From NCBI GenBank assembly GCA_905221605.1, contig CAJNDS010002518.1, positions 64,001 through 128,000 of the forward strand: DNA of 64,000 bases, given 5' to 3'. Below, piece after piece: positions 1-9,712 of the stretch (position 1 is its first letter; each line of letters opens with the position of its first letter). This DNA is from Symbiodinium natans (taxonomy: Eukaryota > Sar > Dinophyceae > Suessiales > Symbiodiniaceae). The notes beneath the pieces were generated by a model. That model saw only the letters and a list, made by a program, of their open reading frames with translations. It did no database searches and was not told where the DNA came from. The position numbers were made by a program, and so were the translations under genes.

Positions 1-171
1 CTGCCAGGCACTGCGTTGTACCATATGGGCGGCCGATTCGGGCTTGAAGCCGGAAAATTGGTCGCAGAAGCATGTTTGGGAGCCTTCAGGCGAGCGCAGG
101 CCGAAAAAAAGGCATAAATGCCCGAGTGGGGGTGGGGGCTTGTGTTGTGCATGTGTTTTGTTGTTTCTTGT

Positions 172-590
172 GTCGTTCCCTTTGTCGCTCCCGTCGCTCC
201 CCTTGTCGCTCCCGTCGTTCCCCTTGTCGCTCCCGTCGCTCCCCTTGTCGCTCCCGTCGTTCCCCGTGTCGCTCCCCGTGTCGCTCCCGTCGCTCCCCTT
301 GTCGCTCCCGTCGCTCCCCGTGTCGCTCCCCGTGTCGCTCCCCGTGTCGCTCCCGTCGCTCCCCGTGTCGCTCCCGTCGCTCCCCGTGTCGCTCCCGTCG
401 CTCCCTGTGTCGCTCCCTGTGTCGCTCCCGTCGCTCCCTGTGTCGCTCCCGTCGCTCCCCGTGTCGCTCCCGTCGCTCCCCGTGTCGCTCCCGTCGCTCC
501 CGTTGTCGCTCCCTGTGTCGCTCACGTCGCTCCCCGTGTCGCTCCCGTCGCTCCCGGTGTCGCTCTCCTCGCTCACTTCGTTTCTGTTGT
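172..590. repeat. 21-bp GTCGCTCCC-type tandem array
   Basis: About 420 bp built from alternating 9-bp TCGCTCCCG and 12-bp TCGCTCCCCKTG modules, giving a mostly 21-bp period with local expansions. All frames stay open across it (SLP/VAP/RRS repeats), which is expected when the unit length is a multiple of three, so open frames here do not argue for coding. Confidence 0.9.
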
Positions 591-647
591 CGTTCCTGTG
601 TTTTTCCCTCTCTGTTTCGGTTTCGCAGCTCTCTTGCGACATGTGTG

Positions 648-790
648 GTGCAAAATAGGGTGTTTCGAGTGAACATGTGTGTTTTGTGGCTTGCAAAGAG
701 GGAAAGACCATGCGGTGCATGTTATTGCTGGAGGCTGCCCCATTCATGGTGCAAAATGTAGTGTTGCGAGTGAAAATGTGCGTTTGACCT
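648..790. repeat. Pair of diverged direct repeats, about 100 bp apart
   Basis: The string GGTGCAAAAT followed by a similar GTGTT-CGAGTGAA-ATGTG tract occurs near 649-690 and again near 751-790. The two copies are similar but not identical. No gene is visible here. Confidence 0.5.
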
Positions 791-838
791 GGCTCAGACC
801 ATGTCGCGCCTCTTTTTTTACCTTCAACCACCAATCAC

Positions 839-892
839 ACACCCTAAACCCTAAACCCCGAACCCTAAACCCTAAACCCGGAACCCTAAACC
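839..892. repeat. Interstitial telomere-like CCCTAAA repeats
   Basis: Short degenerate run of CCCTAAA units with CCCCGAA and CCCGGAA variants. Confidence 0.9.
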
Positions 893-993
893 CCAGCAAC
901 GCTGAAAGTACGCCACGAGCAATGGCTTTCTGATTGGGTCTGGCGTGTCTGGAGCACGTATGGGCTGGAGCAGTCTGCTTGGCATTGTTTGTT

Positions 994-1151
994 GACTGGT
1001 GTGGATTTTTTCGGGGGCTGGACCCTGGAGCAGTGGCGCGAGCAATGGCTTTTTCATTGGGTCTGGCGTGTCTGGAGCACTTATGAGCAGTCTGTTTAGC
1101 ATTGCTTGTTCACTGGTGTGGATTTTTTCGGGGGCTGGACCCTGGAGCAGT
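994..1151. repeat. Duplicated block GTGTGGATTTTTTCGGGGGC
   Basis: About 36 bp, beginning TGGTGTGGATTTTTTCGG and ending CTGGACCCTGGAGCAGT, occurs near 998-1034 and 1114-1151. It lies among GGAGCA-rich short repeats. No coding signal. Confidence 0.7.
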
Positions 1152-1218
1152 CGTGGGCTGGAGTCTGGAGCACTTATGGGCTGGAGCAATCTGGGGCTGG
1201 AGCACGGGCGCCAATGAC

Positions 1219-1394
1219 AATGGTGGCTGCAGCATGTGGGTGTCGAGTCATTGATTCGAGACGCACGTGCTGCAGCCACCATTCTTATGGTGTTGGCAGT
1301 CATGGAGCTGGAGCACGGGAGCCAATGACAATGGTGGCTGCAGCATGTGGGTGTCCAGTCATTGATTTGAGACGCACATGCTGCAGCCACCATT
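1219..1394. repeat. Duplicated 20-bp-arm hairpin
   Basis: Copy 1 has arms 1219-1238 and 1264-1283 with one mismatch. Copy 2 has arms 1330-1349 and 1375-1394 with a perfect 20-bp match. The arm is AATGGTGGCTGCAGCATGTG. The loops are about 25 nt. Copies are spaced 111 bp apart. Confidence 0.9.
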
Positions 1395-1569
1395 CTTATG
1401 GTCTTGCTTTTGCAGAGTCAGTCTGTTTCAGACTGGTTTTCTTGCAGGACCTGGAGCTTGAGCCTATGACGGAGTGGGCTCCTGGATCTGTGCACGGGCC
1501 GTTTGTCGGCTCACCAAGTGCAAAAATAATTCTGAGTTGCTGATCGCTGAGAGATTACAGGCCCAGTCC

Positions 1570-1751
1570 CAGTCCACGCTGGCGTGCCTGCAGCGCCCGT
1601 TGTGCTGCAACGGGCGCCGCAGGCACGTCAGCGTGTGCTTTCAGAATTCGCACAGAACCGCAGTCCACGCTGGCGTGCCTGCAGCGCCCGTTGTGCTGCA
1701 ACGGGCGCCGCAGGCACGTCAGCGTGTGCTTTCAGAATTCGCACAGAACCG
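1570..1751. repeat. 91-bp direct repeat (x2), each with a 28-bp-arm hairpin
   Basis: Units are 1570-1660 and 1661-1751 and are almost identical. Each contains a foldback with 28-nt arms (1575-1602 with 1608-1635; 1666-1693 with 1699-1726), two mismatches per stem and a TGCTG loop. Confidence 0.92.
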
Positions 1752-1797
1752 GCCGGGATCGCCGGGCGCGACAGTGTCGCACCCGGCGATCCAGGCC
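1751..1797. repeat. Near-perfect 23-bp-arm palindrome
   Basis: Left arm 1751-1773 pairs with right arm 1775-1797 with two mismatches around a single-base centre. It abuts the 91-bp repeats. Confidence 0.88.
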
Positions 1798-1854
1798 GGC
1801 GAGCACGGAGTTGCCAGTTGCCACGCACTCGGTTCTCACGGGTTCCAGCTGGAC

Positions 1855-1901
1855 GGCCTGGATGGCTCGGTGCGTCAATCTCGCACCGAGCAATCCAGGC
1901 C
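1855..1901. repeat. 20-bp-arm hairpin
   Basis: Arms 1855-1874 and 1882-1901 pair with one mismatch around a 7-nt loop. The outer part of the stem (GGCCTGGAT) is shared with the right arm of the preceding palindrome. Confidence 0.88.
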
Positions 1902-2193
1902 GGTCAGCAGGGTCCTGTGGGACTTGGGCGCAGGCCTGCTTCATATGGTTGACCTGTGAACCAGGCCCGGCGAGCTTTTGTTTGTAGTTCCAGCTGGAGC
2001 CTTGCTTCAAGCTGAGGTTCCAGGCAGGGAGAAGCACAGAAGAAAAAGTCGCGAAACAAATCTTGCTGAGGGTTTGTTCATGAGAGCAGGGCAACGACAG
2101 CGACGACAGCATGCAAGTCACCCGAAAAGCTTTGTGGGTTCCAGCAGCAACCAGTAGTGGCTAGGACTAAGTAGCAGCCTGGGCAAGCTAGGC

Positions 2194-3423
2194 ATGATGC
2201 AGCCTCAGCTGGCGGAGGTCATCCGTTGGCTGCTGATGCCGCTGATGCACCTGGAGAGGTGCTTGACCATGTGCGAGCCTTGCGCCGGAATCAGCGCATG
2301 GAAAAGCATATGCGACGAGCTCGGCATGGAGTGGTGCGGGAAGCACGTCTACGAGATCGATCCTGCGCTTGGTCGCTTTTGGAGGCGAAGGCTGCAGGAG
2401 AACAAGAATGACCACCAGCGCCAGATCCAGCTGGATGAGAAGGGGGACATCACTGTGCTGAGCATCGAAGGCCTCACTGGAGATGTTGAAGCCATTGTGT
2501 CGGGACCCCCATGCCAACCATGGAGTCCCAGCGGGAAGCAGCTGGGGGAGTACGACGAACGAAGCGTGGTCTTTCTGCAAGTGCAGTCGATGATTTGCCA
2601 TTATGCGCATCGAGGTTCATTGCTTTTCTTCTTGATTGAAAACTCTAGCAGGTTAGCTAAGACAGCTTTCTTGAGAGAAGCCCTGGAGTACTTTCGCGCC
2701 GCCATTCCATGGTTCGTCGTGGACTACGTTGTGCAGGACTTGAGGAGCATGTTTCCCCATTCCCGGACCAGAGTCTGGATCAGGGGGCTTCGTCGGGACT
2801 GTTGCCCCAGCGGCGAGATCCGCAAAACATTCCCCGATCCATGGCTACCAGCTCGTGTGCAGAAGCCCACCCTGCGATCGTTCTTGTTTTCACAGCTTCC
2901 GAACACAGACCCCGTGACACTCACGAAGAAGCAGCAGGCCAACCTTGAGAAGTACTTGGGGTTGGTGAAGAAGGACACAGAACCCTGCGACCTCGTGCTG
3001 GTCGAATTGGACAGAGATCCCGACAGATTGTACAAAGCACGATTGCACCGTGACATGTGCCCAGCTTTGCGAACGCAGGGCCCCTTGCTCTTCGTTTTGT
3101 CGCGGGCCGATGCCGGCCTGTCCTGGAAGGACATGGAGTTCCATAGATTCATTGTTCCAGAAGAGCGGTTGCAGCTGCAAGGACACCAGCCCGAGCTCGC
3201 CTCAATGTTCTGCCACAAGGCAGGATGTGTGAAGGCGTGCGGCAACGCCTTCCACACGTTGGCCTTGGCTCTCATGCTTGAGCCTCTGGCCATTGCGGCC
3301 AAGGCATCAGGGAAGTTGCAGGCTTTTCAACAGCAGGCCCCGTTGCAAGAGCACGAGATAGCCGAATTGTGCCGTGCGCCCGATGCCGCCCCACCCGCTT
3401 CCAAGAAGCGCAGGGTCCGCTGA
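2194..3423 (+). CDS. C5 cytosine DNA methyltransferase (DNMT/Dcm-like), intronless
   Basis: Predicted 409-aa enzyme that would transfer a methyl group from S-adenosylmethionine to cytosine C5 in nuclear DNA. Visible motifs, in order: motif I region MCEPCAGISAW (about 26-36); motif II HVYEIDP (51-57); motif IV SGPPCQPWSPSG with catalytic Cys107; motif VI IEN (148-150); motif VIII RTRVW (191-195); a short target-recognition region; MCPALRTQGPLL (288-299); the EERLQLQG helix (323-330); and motif X GNAFHTLALA (350-359). The C-terminal KKRRVR is a plausible nuclear signal. The ATG at 2194 is the first after an in-frame TAG at 2155. There are no recognisable regulatory domains, so it is a bare catalytic unit near bacterial Dcm size. 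The lack of introns contrasts with the multi-exon genes elsewhere in the window. The motif VI tail is N-S rather than the usual N-V. Target sequence and activity are unknown. Confidence 0.9.
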   Translation: MMQPQLAEVIRWLLMPLMHLERCLTMCEPCAGISAWKSICDELGMEWCGKHVYEIDPALGRFWRRRLQENKNDHQRQIQLDEKGDITVLSIEGLTGDVEAIVSGPPCQPWSPSGKQLGEYDERSVVFLQVQSMICHYAHRGSLLFFLIENSSRLAKTAFLREALEYFRAAIPWFVVDYVVQDLRSMFPHSRTRVWIRGLRRDCCPSGEIRKTFPDPWLPARVQKPTLRSFLFSQLPNTDPVTLTKKQQANLEKYLGLVKKDTEPCDLVLVELDRDPDRLYKARLHRDMCPALRTQGPLLFVLSRADAGLSWKDMEFHRFIVPEERLQLQGHQPELASMFCHKAGCVKACGNAFHTLALALMLEPLAIAAKASGKLQAFQQQAPLQEHEIAELCRAPDAAPPASKKRRVR

Positions 3424-3703
3424 GTGTGTCTGTGCGTGCGTGCGTTGAAATCAATTAGTGACCAATTGGAAAACTAGCGACGAATATCTTCTGTTGCGAT
3501 CCGCGCAGAAGTTTTGCAAGCAACAAAAAACGTCCGCAGTGTGTGCTTGTGACATCTTCAGACATTAACTTTGCATTCGTGTACTGTCCGTCAGGATTGG
3601 CCCAGCGTGTGACCAGTGCATGCGCTCAACCCCGCAGCTGTGTTGGACCGAGGCAGGCATCTTCCAGAGCTCCAAAGCCCGCTCCCCCAGAGCCCTGCGC
3701 GCC

Positions 3704-4786
3704 ATGGCTGACAGCGAGATGAAGTGCCTGAAGTGCTTTGTGGAAGTGTCATTGGAGACTTCGCATGCCTCTGGCCGGAATGCACTTCGTCGAGTGTGCT
3801 TGGATTGCTCCAACACGGATCGGTGGCTTCAGAGGTGCAAAAAAACAAAGGGCAAAAGCAATGAGACACCCAAGGAGAAAGAACTCCGGGAGAATGCGGA
3901 GAAGGTTTCGGCCAGCCTAGGGAAGATGACGGCAGAGGAAAAGGCCGAATGGTACAAGAAGCAAGCCGCCGAGCGGCAAGCCGAGGGCCCTCGCCGCCGG
4001 ACCTTCGAGACTGCTGTGGGAACATTGACAGAGGAGAGGACACGACACCAGAAGTCTGAAGACGTGGACAAGTGGTGGAGGTTCAAGGATTGGGCAGCCA
4101 GGGAGATCCTGGTAACAGGGTGCAAGCATACCGATGTGAAGAGGCTTTGGGACTTGGAGTTGCAGAAGCCCGGTGCCATCACAAAGGTTCAACGCGGAGA
4201 GACCCTCTTGAAGGATTGGGCCGGCCAGGAGGATCGCTTGGGGTCGTCGCACTCCGTGAGCGCCGGCATGAAGCAGAGAATGGACTTGCACCGCAGCGAG
4301 GACCTGTCCAGATTCCAGGACCAGTCGAGCAGTCGCCTGGAGCGAGGCGAGTCGTTGCTGGAAGCTGACAGGCTGCTGAACCATTCGAACAACACAAACC
4401 AGGAAAGTCAGCTTCTGCGTGTCCAGGAGGATATGGAAGAAGCAGCAAAGGTGCGAAAGGAGCAAGAGCAGAGGCTCTACGAGGAGGCGGAAAAGGCGGA
4501 GGAGCAGCGGAAGGCCAGGCAGCAGAAGCCTGTGAAGCTCAACTCGGCCAGCCTGGAGCACCTGCAGTTTGAGCAGTCCATCGAGAGGAGTGTCACGTCC
4601 ATGGACTCCTATCTGAGGAAGCTGAAGAACAGCTTCTCGGGGCTGGTGGCCGAGGTGAAAGAAGCTGGTGTGGAAGGCTGTCCGAACGGGAAAGCGGAGC
4701 TGGCTGAGAAGCAGGAGAAGTTCAAGCAGCTGGCCGAGAACATGGAGTGCTTCATCCGGCAGAAAGAGTCGAAACTTGACTTATGA
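3704..4786 (+). CDS. Unrecognised protein with N-terminal CxxC...CxxC-RWLQ motif and coiled coil
   Basis: 360-aa open frame from the ATG in GCCATGG at 3704. The N-terminus reads MADSEMKC with Cys8/Cys11 and Cys32/Cys35, then RWLQ at 40-43. This spacing suggests a small zinc-binding knuckle, which is inference. The rest is highly charged, with long Glu/Lys/Gln-rich helical stretches (about 45-95 and 235-290), suggesting coiled coil. It starts 281 bp after the methyltransferase stop, on the same strand. The TGA at 4784-4786 may be real, or may lie in an intron joining to the in-frame block at 4896. A shortened relative of the N-terminus lies at 6797. I do not recognise the family and assign no function. 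Confidence 0.7.
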   Translation: MADSEMKCLKCFVEVSLETSHASGRNALRRVCLDCSNTDRWLQRCKKTKGKSNETPKEKELRENAEKVSASLGKMTAEEKAEWYKKQAAERQAEGPRRRTFETAVGTLTEERTRHQKSEDVDKWWRFKDWAAREILVTGCKHTDVKRLWDLELQKPGAITKVQRGETLLKDWAGQEDRLGSSHSVSAGMKQRMDLHRSEDLSRFQDQSSSRLERGESLLEADRLLNHSNNTNQESQLLRVQEDMEEAAKVRKEQEQRLYEEAEKAEEQRKARQQKPVKLNSASLEHLQFEQSIERSVTSMDSYLRKLKNSFSGLVAEVKEAGVEGCPNGKAELAEKQEKFKQLAENMECFIRQKESKLDL

Positions 4787-4895
4787 TTTCGTGTCAGGCG
4801 TGTTGTTAGCCCTGACTGGGCCCTGACCCTATACCACAAACCCAGATATCATGTCAAACATGTTAAGGCTTGAGTCCGGCCTTTTTTTTTTGCAG

Positions 4896-6028
4896 TCAGA
4901 GTCAGTCACCCCAGGCACTGGCAAGCGGAGAAGGACAAGAGCCCGCCGGAGGAATTGGAGAATGCCGCCCAGCACTGGAACCAGCTCTACATGGACGTGT
5001 GCAGGCAGGTGAAGAACTTGGCCACGGCCGAGAGGGCCACCTGCTTGAAGACATTCATGGCGCAGACTCGAAAGTGGGTGAGTGAGTTCAAGAAGAGAAA
5101 TGGAAAGCTTGCCGGGAAGAAGGCGGCTGCGAGCGCCAAAGCGGCTGCTGTTGCTGCTGGGAGCAAGCAGCCCATCAGCTCTGGCCCGCCAAGTGGCACC
5201 GACACCCAGATGGGGGCAGACTTGCTGAAGTCCGTGACGGGGGCAAAAGCTGCTGGACAGGACATGGGCGAGGTTTTCAATTTGTCCTCACCCTGCTTCA
5301 ACATCATGGACTGGTTGTGTGGCAAGCATCCGAACTCCTGCCTCAAGATCATGGCCGCTCAGACCAAATCCTTAAGGGATGAGTGGCTTGCCATGCCGTA
5401 TTACGGTCAGCAGAAGGAATGGGTCCAGGAGCTGTGGAAGAAGGACAAGAAGAAGGTCGAAGTGTCCTTGGCGTTGGTGGCAAAGCCAGCCTTGGCTGGC
5501 AAGATTGACAGGGCTTGGACAGGCCTCTTGGGGACATCAGCAGCTGCCGAATGCCTGGACATCACCACGGATGCGGACCTGCAGGAAGTGTTCCAGCCTT
5601 GCTACTGGTCATTTGGAAAGGGAATGAGCAAGCTGTTCTACAGCACCGACTACGGCCTGACAGAGTTAAAGATGGTCTTGGAGGGCAGCGCTTTTTTCAT
5701 GGGAAGAGCCATCTTTCCCTCAGAGCTTGAGAGTGGTCTGGGCGCATTCTGCGAAAAGCTGAGGGGCATGACGGCCGAAGCCTGGATCGACGAGTGCGAG
5801 ACATCAGGCTGGCTGACCTGCGCAGTCGCTGGCGAAGTTGTGGGAATCCCTGCAGGCCATGCCTACATCCAAGTCTGTGAGCAAGAGACGCACGGCGTTC
5901 GAATCCTGAAGGGATGCCGCCGTGGACTGAAGTACACGGTGCAGCTGCTTGACGCCAGAGTGAAGGAGTGGCCTGACCTGGCAGGACAGCGAACCGGCAG
6001 ATTGCACACGTGGCTGAAGAGCGTCTGA
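4896..6028 (+). CDS. Probable second exon of the CxxC-RWLQ gene (or separate unknown gene)
   Basis: Open frame that becomes readable immediately after a T-rich tract ending TTTTTTTTTGCAG at 4895, so it looks like an exon behind a 3' splice site. It is in the same frame as 3704-4786, but a TGA (4871-4873) and the 109-bp gap intervene. The only initiation codons nearby are weak, supporting an exon over an independent gene. The product is about 375 aa. It has a Lys/Ala-rich linker (GKKAAASAKAAA), then a compact Trp-rich region (for example FNIMDWLCGKHPNSCLKIM and QPCYWSFGKGMSKLFYSTDY) and ends HTWLKSV. No known domain is recognised. The donor is not obvious, which leaves the join uncertain. Confidence 0.55.
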
Positions 6029-6796
6029 AGTTCTGAAGTCTGAAGTGTGTCATGGTCCATGGTTGCCGTGGGCCGTGGGCCGTGGCTACCCGGGCCCGGT
6101 TACCGTGGTCCAGACTACTGATTCGGGATACAATGTGTCCAGAAACATGGTTTTTTCAGGCGCGCTAAGAATGTTGTTGCCAGGCCTTTGTGTATGTGTC
6201 TGTGTGTGTGAAACATGCATTGCTGGAGGGGGGAAGTTCAAGCCGAGTGCCCCCAAGACAGGCTGAGAGCTCTGCAGGGTGGTGCTTCGCTTGTAGTCCA
6301 CTTCAAAGATAGCACAAGCAATGCAACAGCGGGAAAAGCCTGCACAACATCCAGCGTGCCCCTTTCGAATTTCCGAATCTTGAGATCTATGGCTGAGTTG
6401 TCGTGCCAGAAGAGAAAAAACAAGGACATGTTGCGTGCGTGTCTTGTTTAGTGCAGGGTTTGGGGGTTGGGCCGTTGGGCCAGGGCTCTAGTGCATAAGT
6501 GACGAAGGCCATGTCGCCAGGCATCTGCGTGCGATTGCGATGATTGAAGCAACCCGTTCTAGGCCTTTGCAAATAACATTCATGTCTTCGAGCTTAGCAG
6601 CTGAGCGCTTCCTGCGTGTTGAAGGTCCTAGCCCGGTCTGTCCTGTTCCAGCTGTCGTAGCTGTCCTAGGTTGTACATGTGTTGATGTGTTCTACCCGTC
6701 GCTGTTTTGGACCAACGCAGAAATCGCATCCCCAAAACACTTGCCAGTGTCCCCGTGTCCCAGCGACTGGTTGCTGGAGCCTGGAGCCTTGCGACC

Positions 6797-7102
6797 ATGG
6801 CCGACAGCGACATGATTTGTTTGGATTGCTGGGCTACCGTGTCTGTGGACAATTCTCAGGCATCGGAGCTGGGCAGGCTCTGCTTGGGTTGCTACTACAC
6901 GAATCGATGGCTGCAGCAAGGCCAGAACACGAAGAGGAAGTTTCCCAACGAGAACGATTTGTCCCAGAATGCAGAGAAGAAGAAGGTTTGTTTGCCAACT
7001 GTTTGCGAATCGCAGAAGAAGGATGTTTGCAAGACTACAAGGCCGGAGAAAAGACAAAGGAACGAGGATGTGTTGACAAGAAAAGGTGCTCGGTACTTCT
7101 AG
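6797..7102 (+). CDS. Short paralogue of the CxxC-RWLQ N-terminus
   Basis: 101-aa frame from the ATG at 6797. It begins MADSDMIC with Cys8/Cys11, then Cys29/Cys32 and RWLQ at 37-40, closely matching the N-terminus of the gene at 3704. The similarity continues weakly upstream (TGTTTTGGACC against TGTTGGACCGAGG), implying duplication of a genomic block and not just the exon. After about residue 60 the sequence turns Lys/Arg-rich and stops, with no counterpart of the long coiled coil. It may be a truncated duplicate, a first exon with unseen continuation, or a pseudogene. Confidence 0.55.
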   Translation: MADSDMICLDCWATVSVDNSQASELGRLCLGCYYTNRWLQQGQNTKRKFPNENDLSQNAEKKKVCLPTVCESQKKDVCKTTRPEKRQRNEDVLTRKGARYF

Positions 7103-8980
7103 TCTTTGCACATCGTGAAACCAAGGGGAAAGACCAAAGCAGACTTCTGTGTCTGTGCCTCGTTCCCCCTAGCCCCCCAGAAGGCGTGCTGGGCCGCTGG
7201 TGAGCGAGTATCTGAACGAAGCTTGGATGCCAATGGAAAACCGGCCAGTGCCAGCTCCAAGGGCATACTGGCCACGGTTCCTTTGGCATATCCATGCTCA
7301 TTCAGTGTCTAGCGCATTGGCATACGCATACCACTTGGCTTGCCAGGCTTGCCAATTCGAGTTTAAAGTGTGTTTCGATGAGCAAAACAGCTCCCGGGGT
7401 GCGCGAGCTTCTGCGAAAACAGCTGTTGGCGCGATTGTGCTTGCAACGGGCGAGCGGGAGTGGGTTTCAGTAATTCCCAAACAGTGCCTTGAAGTGCAAC
7501 TCGAAAGCCCAGGGTGTTACATCGAAAAAAAAACGCAGATGGTCCTCCCGTACAACCAAAAGGCCCTTGAACCTGAAGCTTAAAATCGAAACGATTTGCG
7601 AGTGAGGTCAACACCTTCCAAATCCAGTTTTGACAGCGGCCAGCAGTGACATTTTCTCGAAAGCTTAAATTCATGGTTTCCAGAATGTCGCACAGAACTT
7701 GTTCCAAAAAATGGTTGCCAAACCAGGTCCCAGAGCAATCTTTTTTTTCAAACGTATTGTAGTGCTTAAAATCCAGGATTTTGCCTGAACCCCTAGCCGT
7801 TTTTGATGCAAAAAACCCTAGGGGTTCGCACCCCCGCGGCTTTCTTACCCGCGCTTAGGTGGGTGCTTGCCTGCCAGAAAACAGCCTTAAGGCTTTTATT
7901 AGCTCCAAAATTTTGACCTTCCCTGTCCTTGTTGACCCTGCTGATAGTTGGTGGACTTGAATTCTTTCTGCTCTGACCAGTAGGACCGATGGGAGGGCTC
8001 ATGCACCGTCCATTCTGATTGCTTGGCAGCCCATTTGTCAAATAAAGGCCTTATTTGACACTTTCCATCTGCGTTACCAACGCTGCAAGCTGCTTCTCTT
8101 TGCCATTCGAAAATTTTGCCACCAAGAAGCCATTCTGGCCCATCAAAAAGAAGCGTGCAGGAGATGGGCAACGCAGGAAGGAACACACACCTCTTGGCAA
8201 ACTTTGCTCTGTCAGAGAAGCCAAGACGGAAATCACCAACCGGAAAAGGTCCCAAGCACCATTTTCCCATCTGTGCAATCAAGAAAGGCTTCCAAGTGAA
8301 GCAGGGTAACACTGCATGATGATGGCAGTGATTGCTTGTTTCTTCACAAAGAAAGTTTCGACAGAGACAGGTGTCTCCTTCCATCATTTCCTGGAGTTGC
8401 CACAGAATGTTTCCACAAGTATCGGCGGCTGTGCCCAAGTCGCTCCGTTCATCATGCTTTTCACCAGTTCCATCACACGTTCGAACTTCTGCAAACTTGT
8501 TGCAGGTGGTGCCTCGCCGGACGCAAAGCCACAGGAACTGCCATCTTGATCTCACGGTCATGCGTTATTGCCTGGCGTAAATCATGATTCTATCAATGCC
8601 AGCGGGGAAAGGGTGGCTGAAACACCTCCAAGAGCTCTTCGGAGCAGGTCTGGACAAGTTTCGAGCAAAGAACTCTCTGTCCGTGCTGATCTCGTGACCA
8701 AAGACTTGATCGAGTGTGCATGTCCCTGCTGCATATTTCGGTGCCTTCTCTATATTTTTCAAGAGAGTATAGCTGCAGATCTCCTGCTGTTTTTGGAAGG
8801 CTTAAATGAGGATGGTTTTTAGAATGCTTATTTTAGGCTGGCAGCCTTAAACAGCATTAAGTTTAAGGCTTCTGAGTCTTGAATAAAGAGTTTGAACTCT
8901 TATTTAAGGTTGTTGCTCTTAAATCGCACTCTGATATAAGACGTCTGACGTCTAGAAACCATGGCTGCCTTATTTAAGAG
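7103..8980. other. Region without a supported gene
   Basis: AT-richer than the neighbouring genes. A 220-codon minus-strand frame (8561 to 7899) and a competing minus-strand frame (8278-8051) overlap. Neither shows a known domain and neither is convincingly better than the other. An imperfect palindrome (CTTGAATAAAGAGTTT with AACTCTTATTTAAG) lies near 8877-8908. Confidence 0.5.
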
Positions 8981-9236
8981 CAATTGGAGCTTCAGGGTAG
9001 CTGGTCGTACTTCAGAACTGTGGTTGCAGTGTTCCAACCTGCACCAAGGGCACCCCATGTGCATCGAAAGACATCAGGGTGCTCAGCGGGGCCAGCGTTG
9101 GGAGGATTACGTCGTGCTGAAGGCCGTTGGATAGCTTTGTGTTTGGCAGCTGTGTTGCAAGTCCGTACAACCTCATTGAAGACTTCTCATCCTCACCAAC
9201 GTTTGACGTTTTTCCCGGAGCAAGCAGCATGTCAGC

Positions 9237-9420
9237 TGCGCTGCAACTACTTCTACTGCTGCTGCTACTACTGCTAATTCTACATACTACTACAACTGCC
9301 AGTGCTAAGACTACTGTTGCGACTACCGACTACTACTAATATTGATGCTCCTACTCCTCCTCCTCCTCCTCCTCCTCCTCCTGCTACTACACCACTTCGA
9401 CTGCTACTGCCAGGCTAGCG
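9237..9420. repeat. CTA/CTC trinucleotide-rich tract
   Basis: Interrupted CTG/CTA runs from 9237, then (TCC)n from about 9354 to 9381. Any peptide read from it is low complexity. Confidence 0.8.
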
Positions 9421-9585
9421 CCCCAGGGCGCCTGGTCGGTTTGCTGCGGCTGAACCGCCAGACATTGGTATTTTGCGGCATTTCCAGTAGAGGCCAATAA
9501 ATCAACTGAAAAACGCGAGGGCAGGCATAATGAAGATTTCAGTGTTTAGAAGCGATGTGCTGCTGTACCTAAAGGCCAAACCGTC

Positions 9586-9712
9586 CCTAAACCTTAAACC
9601 CCAAACCCTAAATCCTAAACCCTCAACCCCAAACCCTAAAGCCCAAACCCCAAACCCTAAGCCTAAACCCCTGAATCCTAAACCCTAAACCCTCAACCTT
9701 AAACCCCACCCC
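9586..9712. repeat. Degenerate telomere-like repeats
   Basis: CCCTAAA units mixed with CCTTAAA, CCCCAAA and CCTGAAT variants over about 125 bp. Confidence 0.85.

Noticed and set aside
44-761. Overlapping long frames in all strands encoding [21 protein letters not shown] and RERHGER repeats
   Set aside because: Produced by a tandem array whose units are multiples of three. No non-repetitive domain, no splice or start support.
3591-6053. Long minus-strand frames opposite the CxxC-RWLQ gene
   Set aside because: Shadows of GC-biased coding sequence on the + strand; no motifs.
7899-8561. 220-codon minus-strand ATG frame as a gene
   Set aside because: No recognisable motif, Cys/Trp-rich composition, and competing frames of similar quality on the same strand. 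Left as unassigned DNA.
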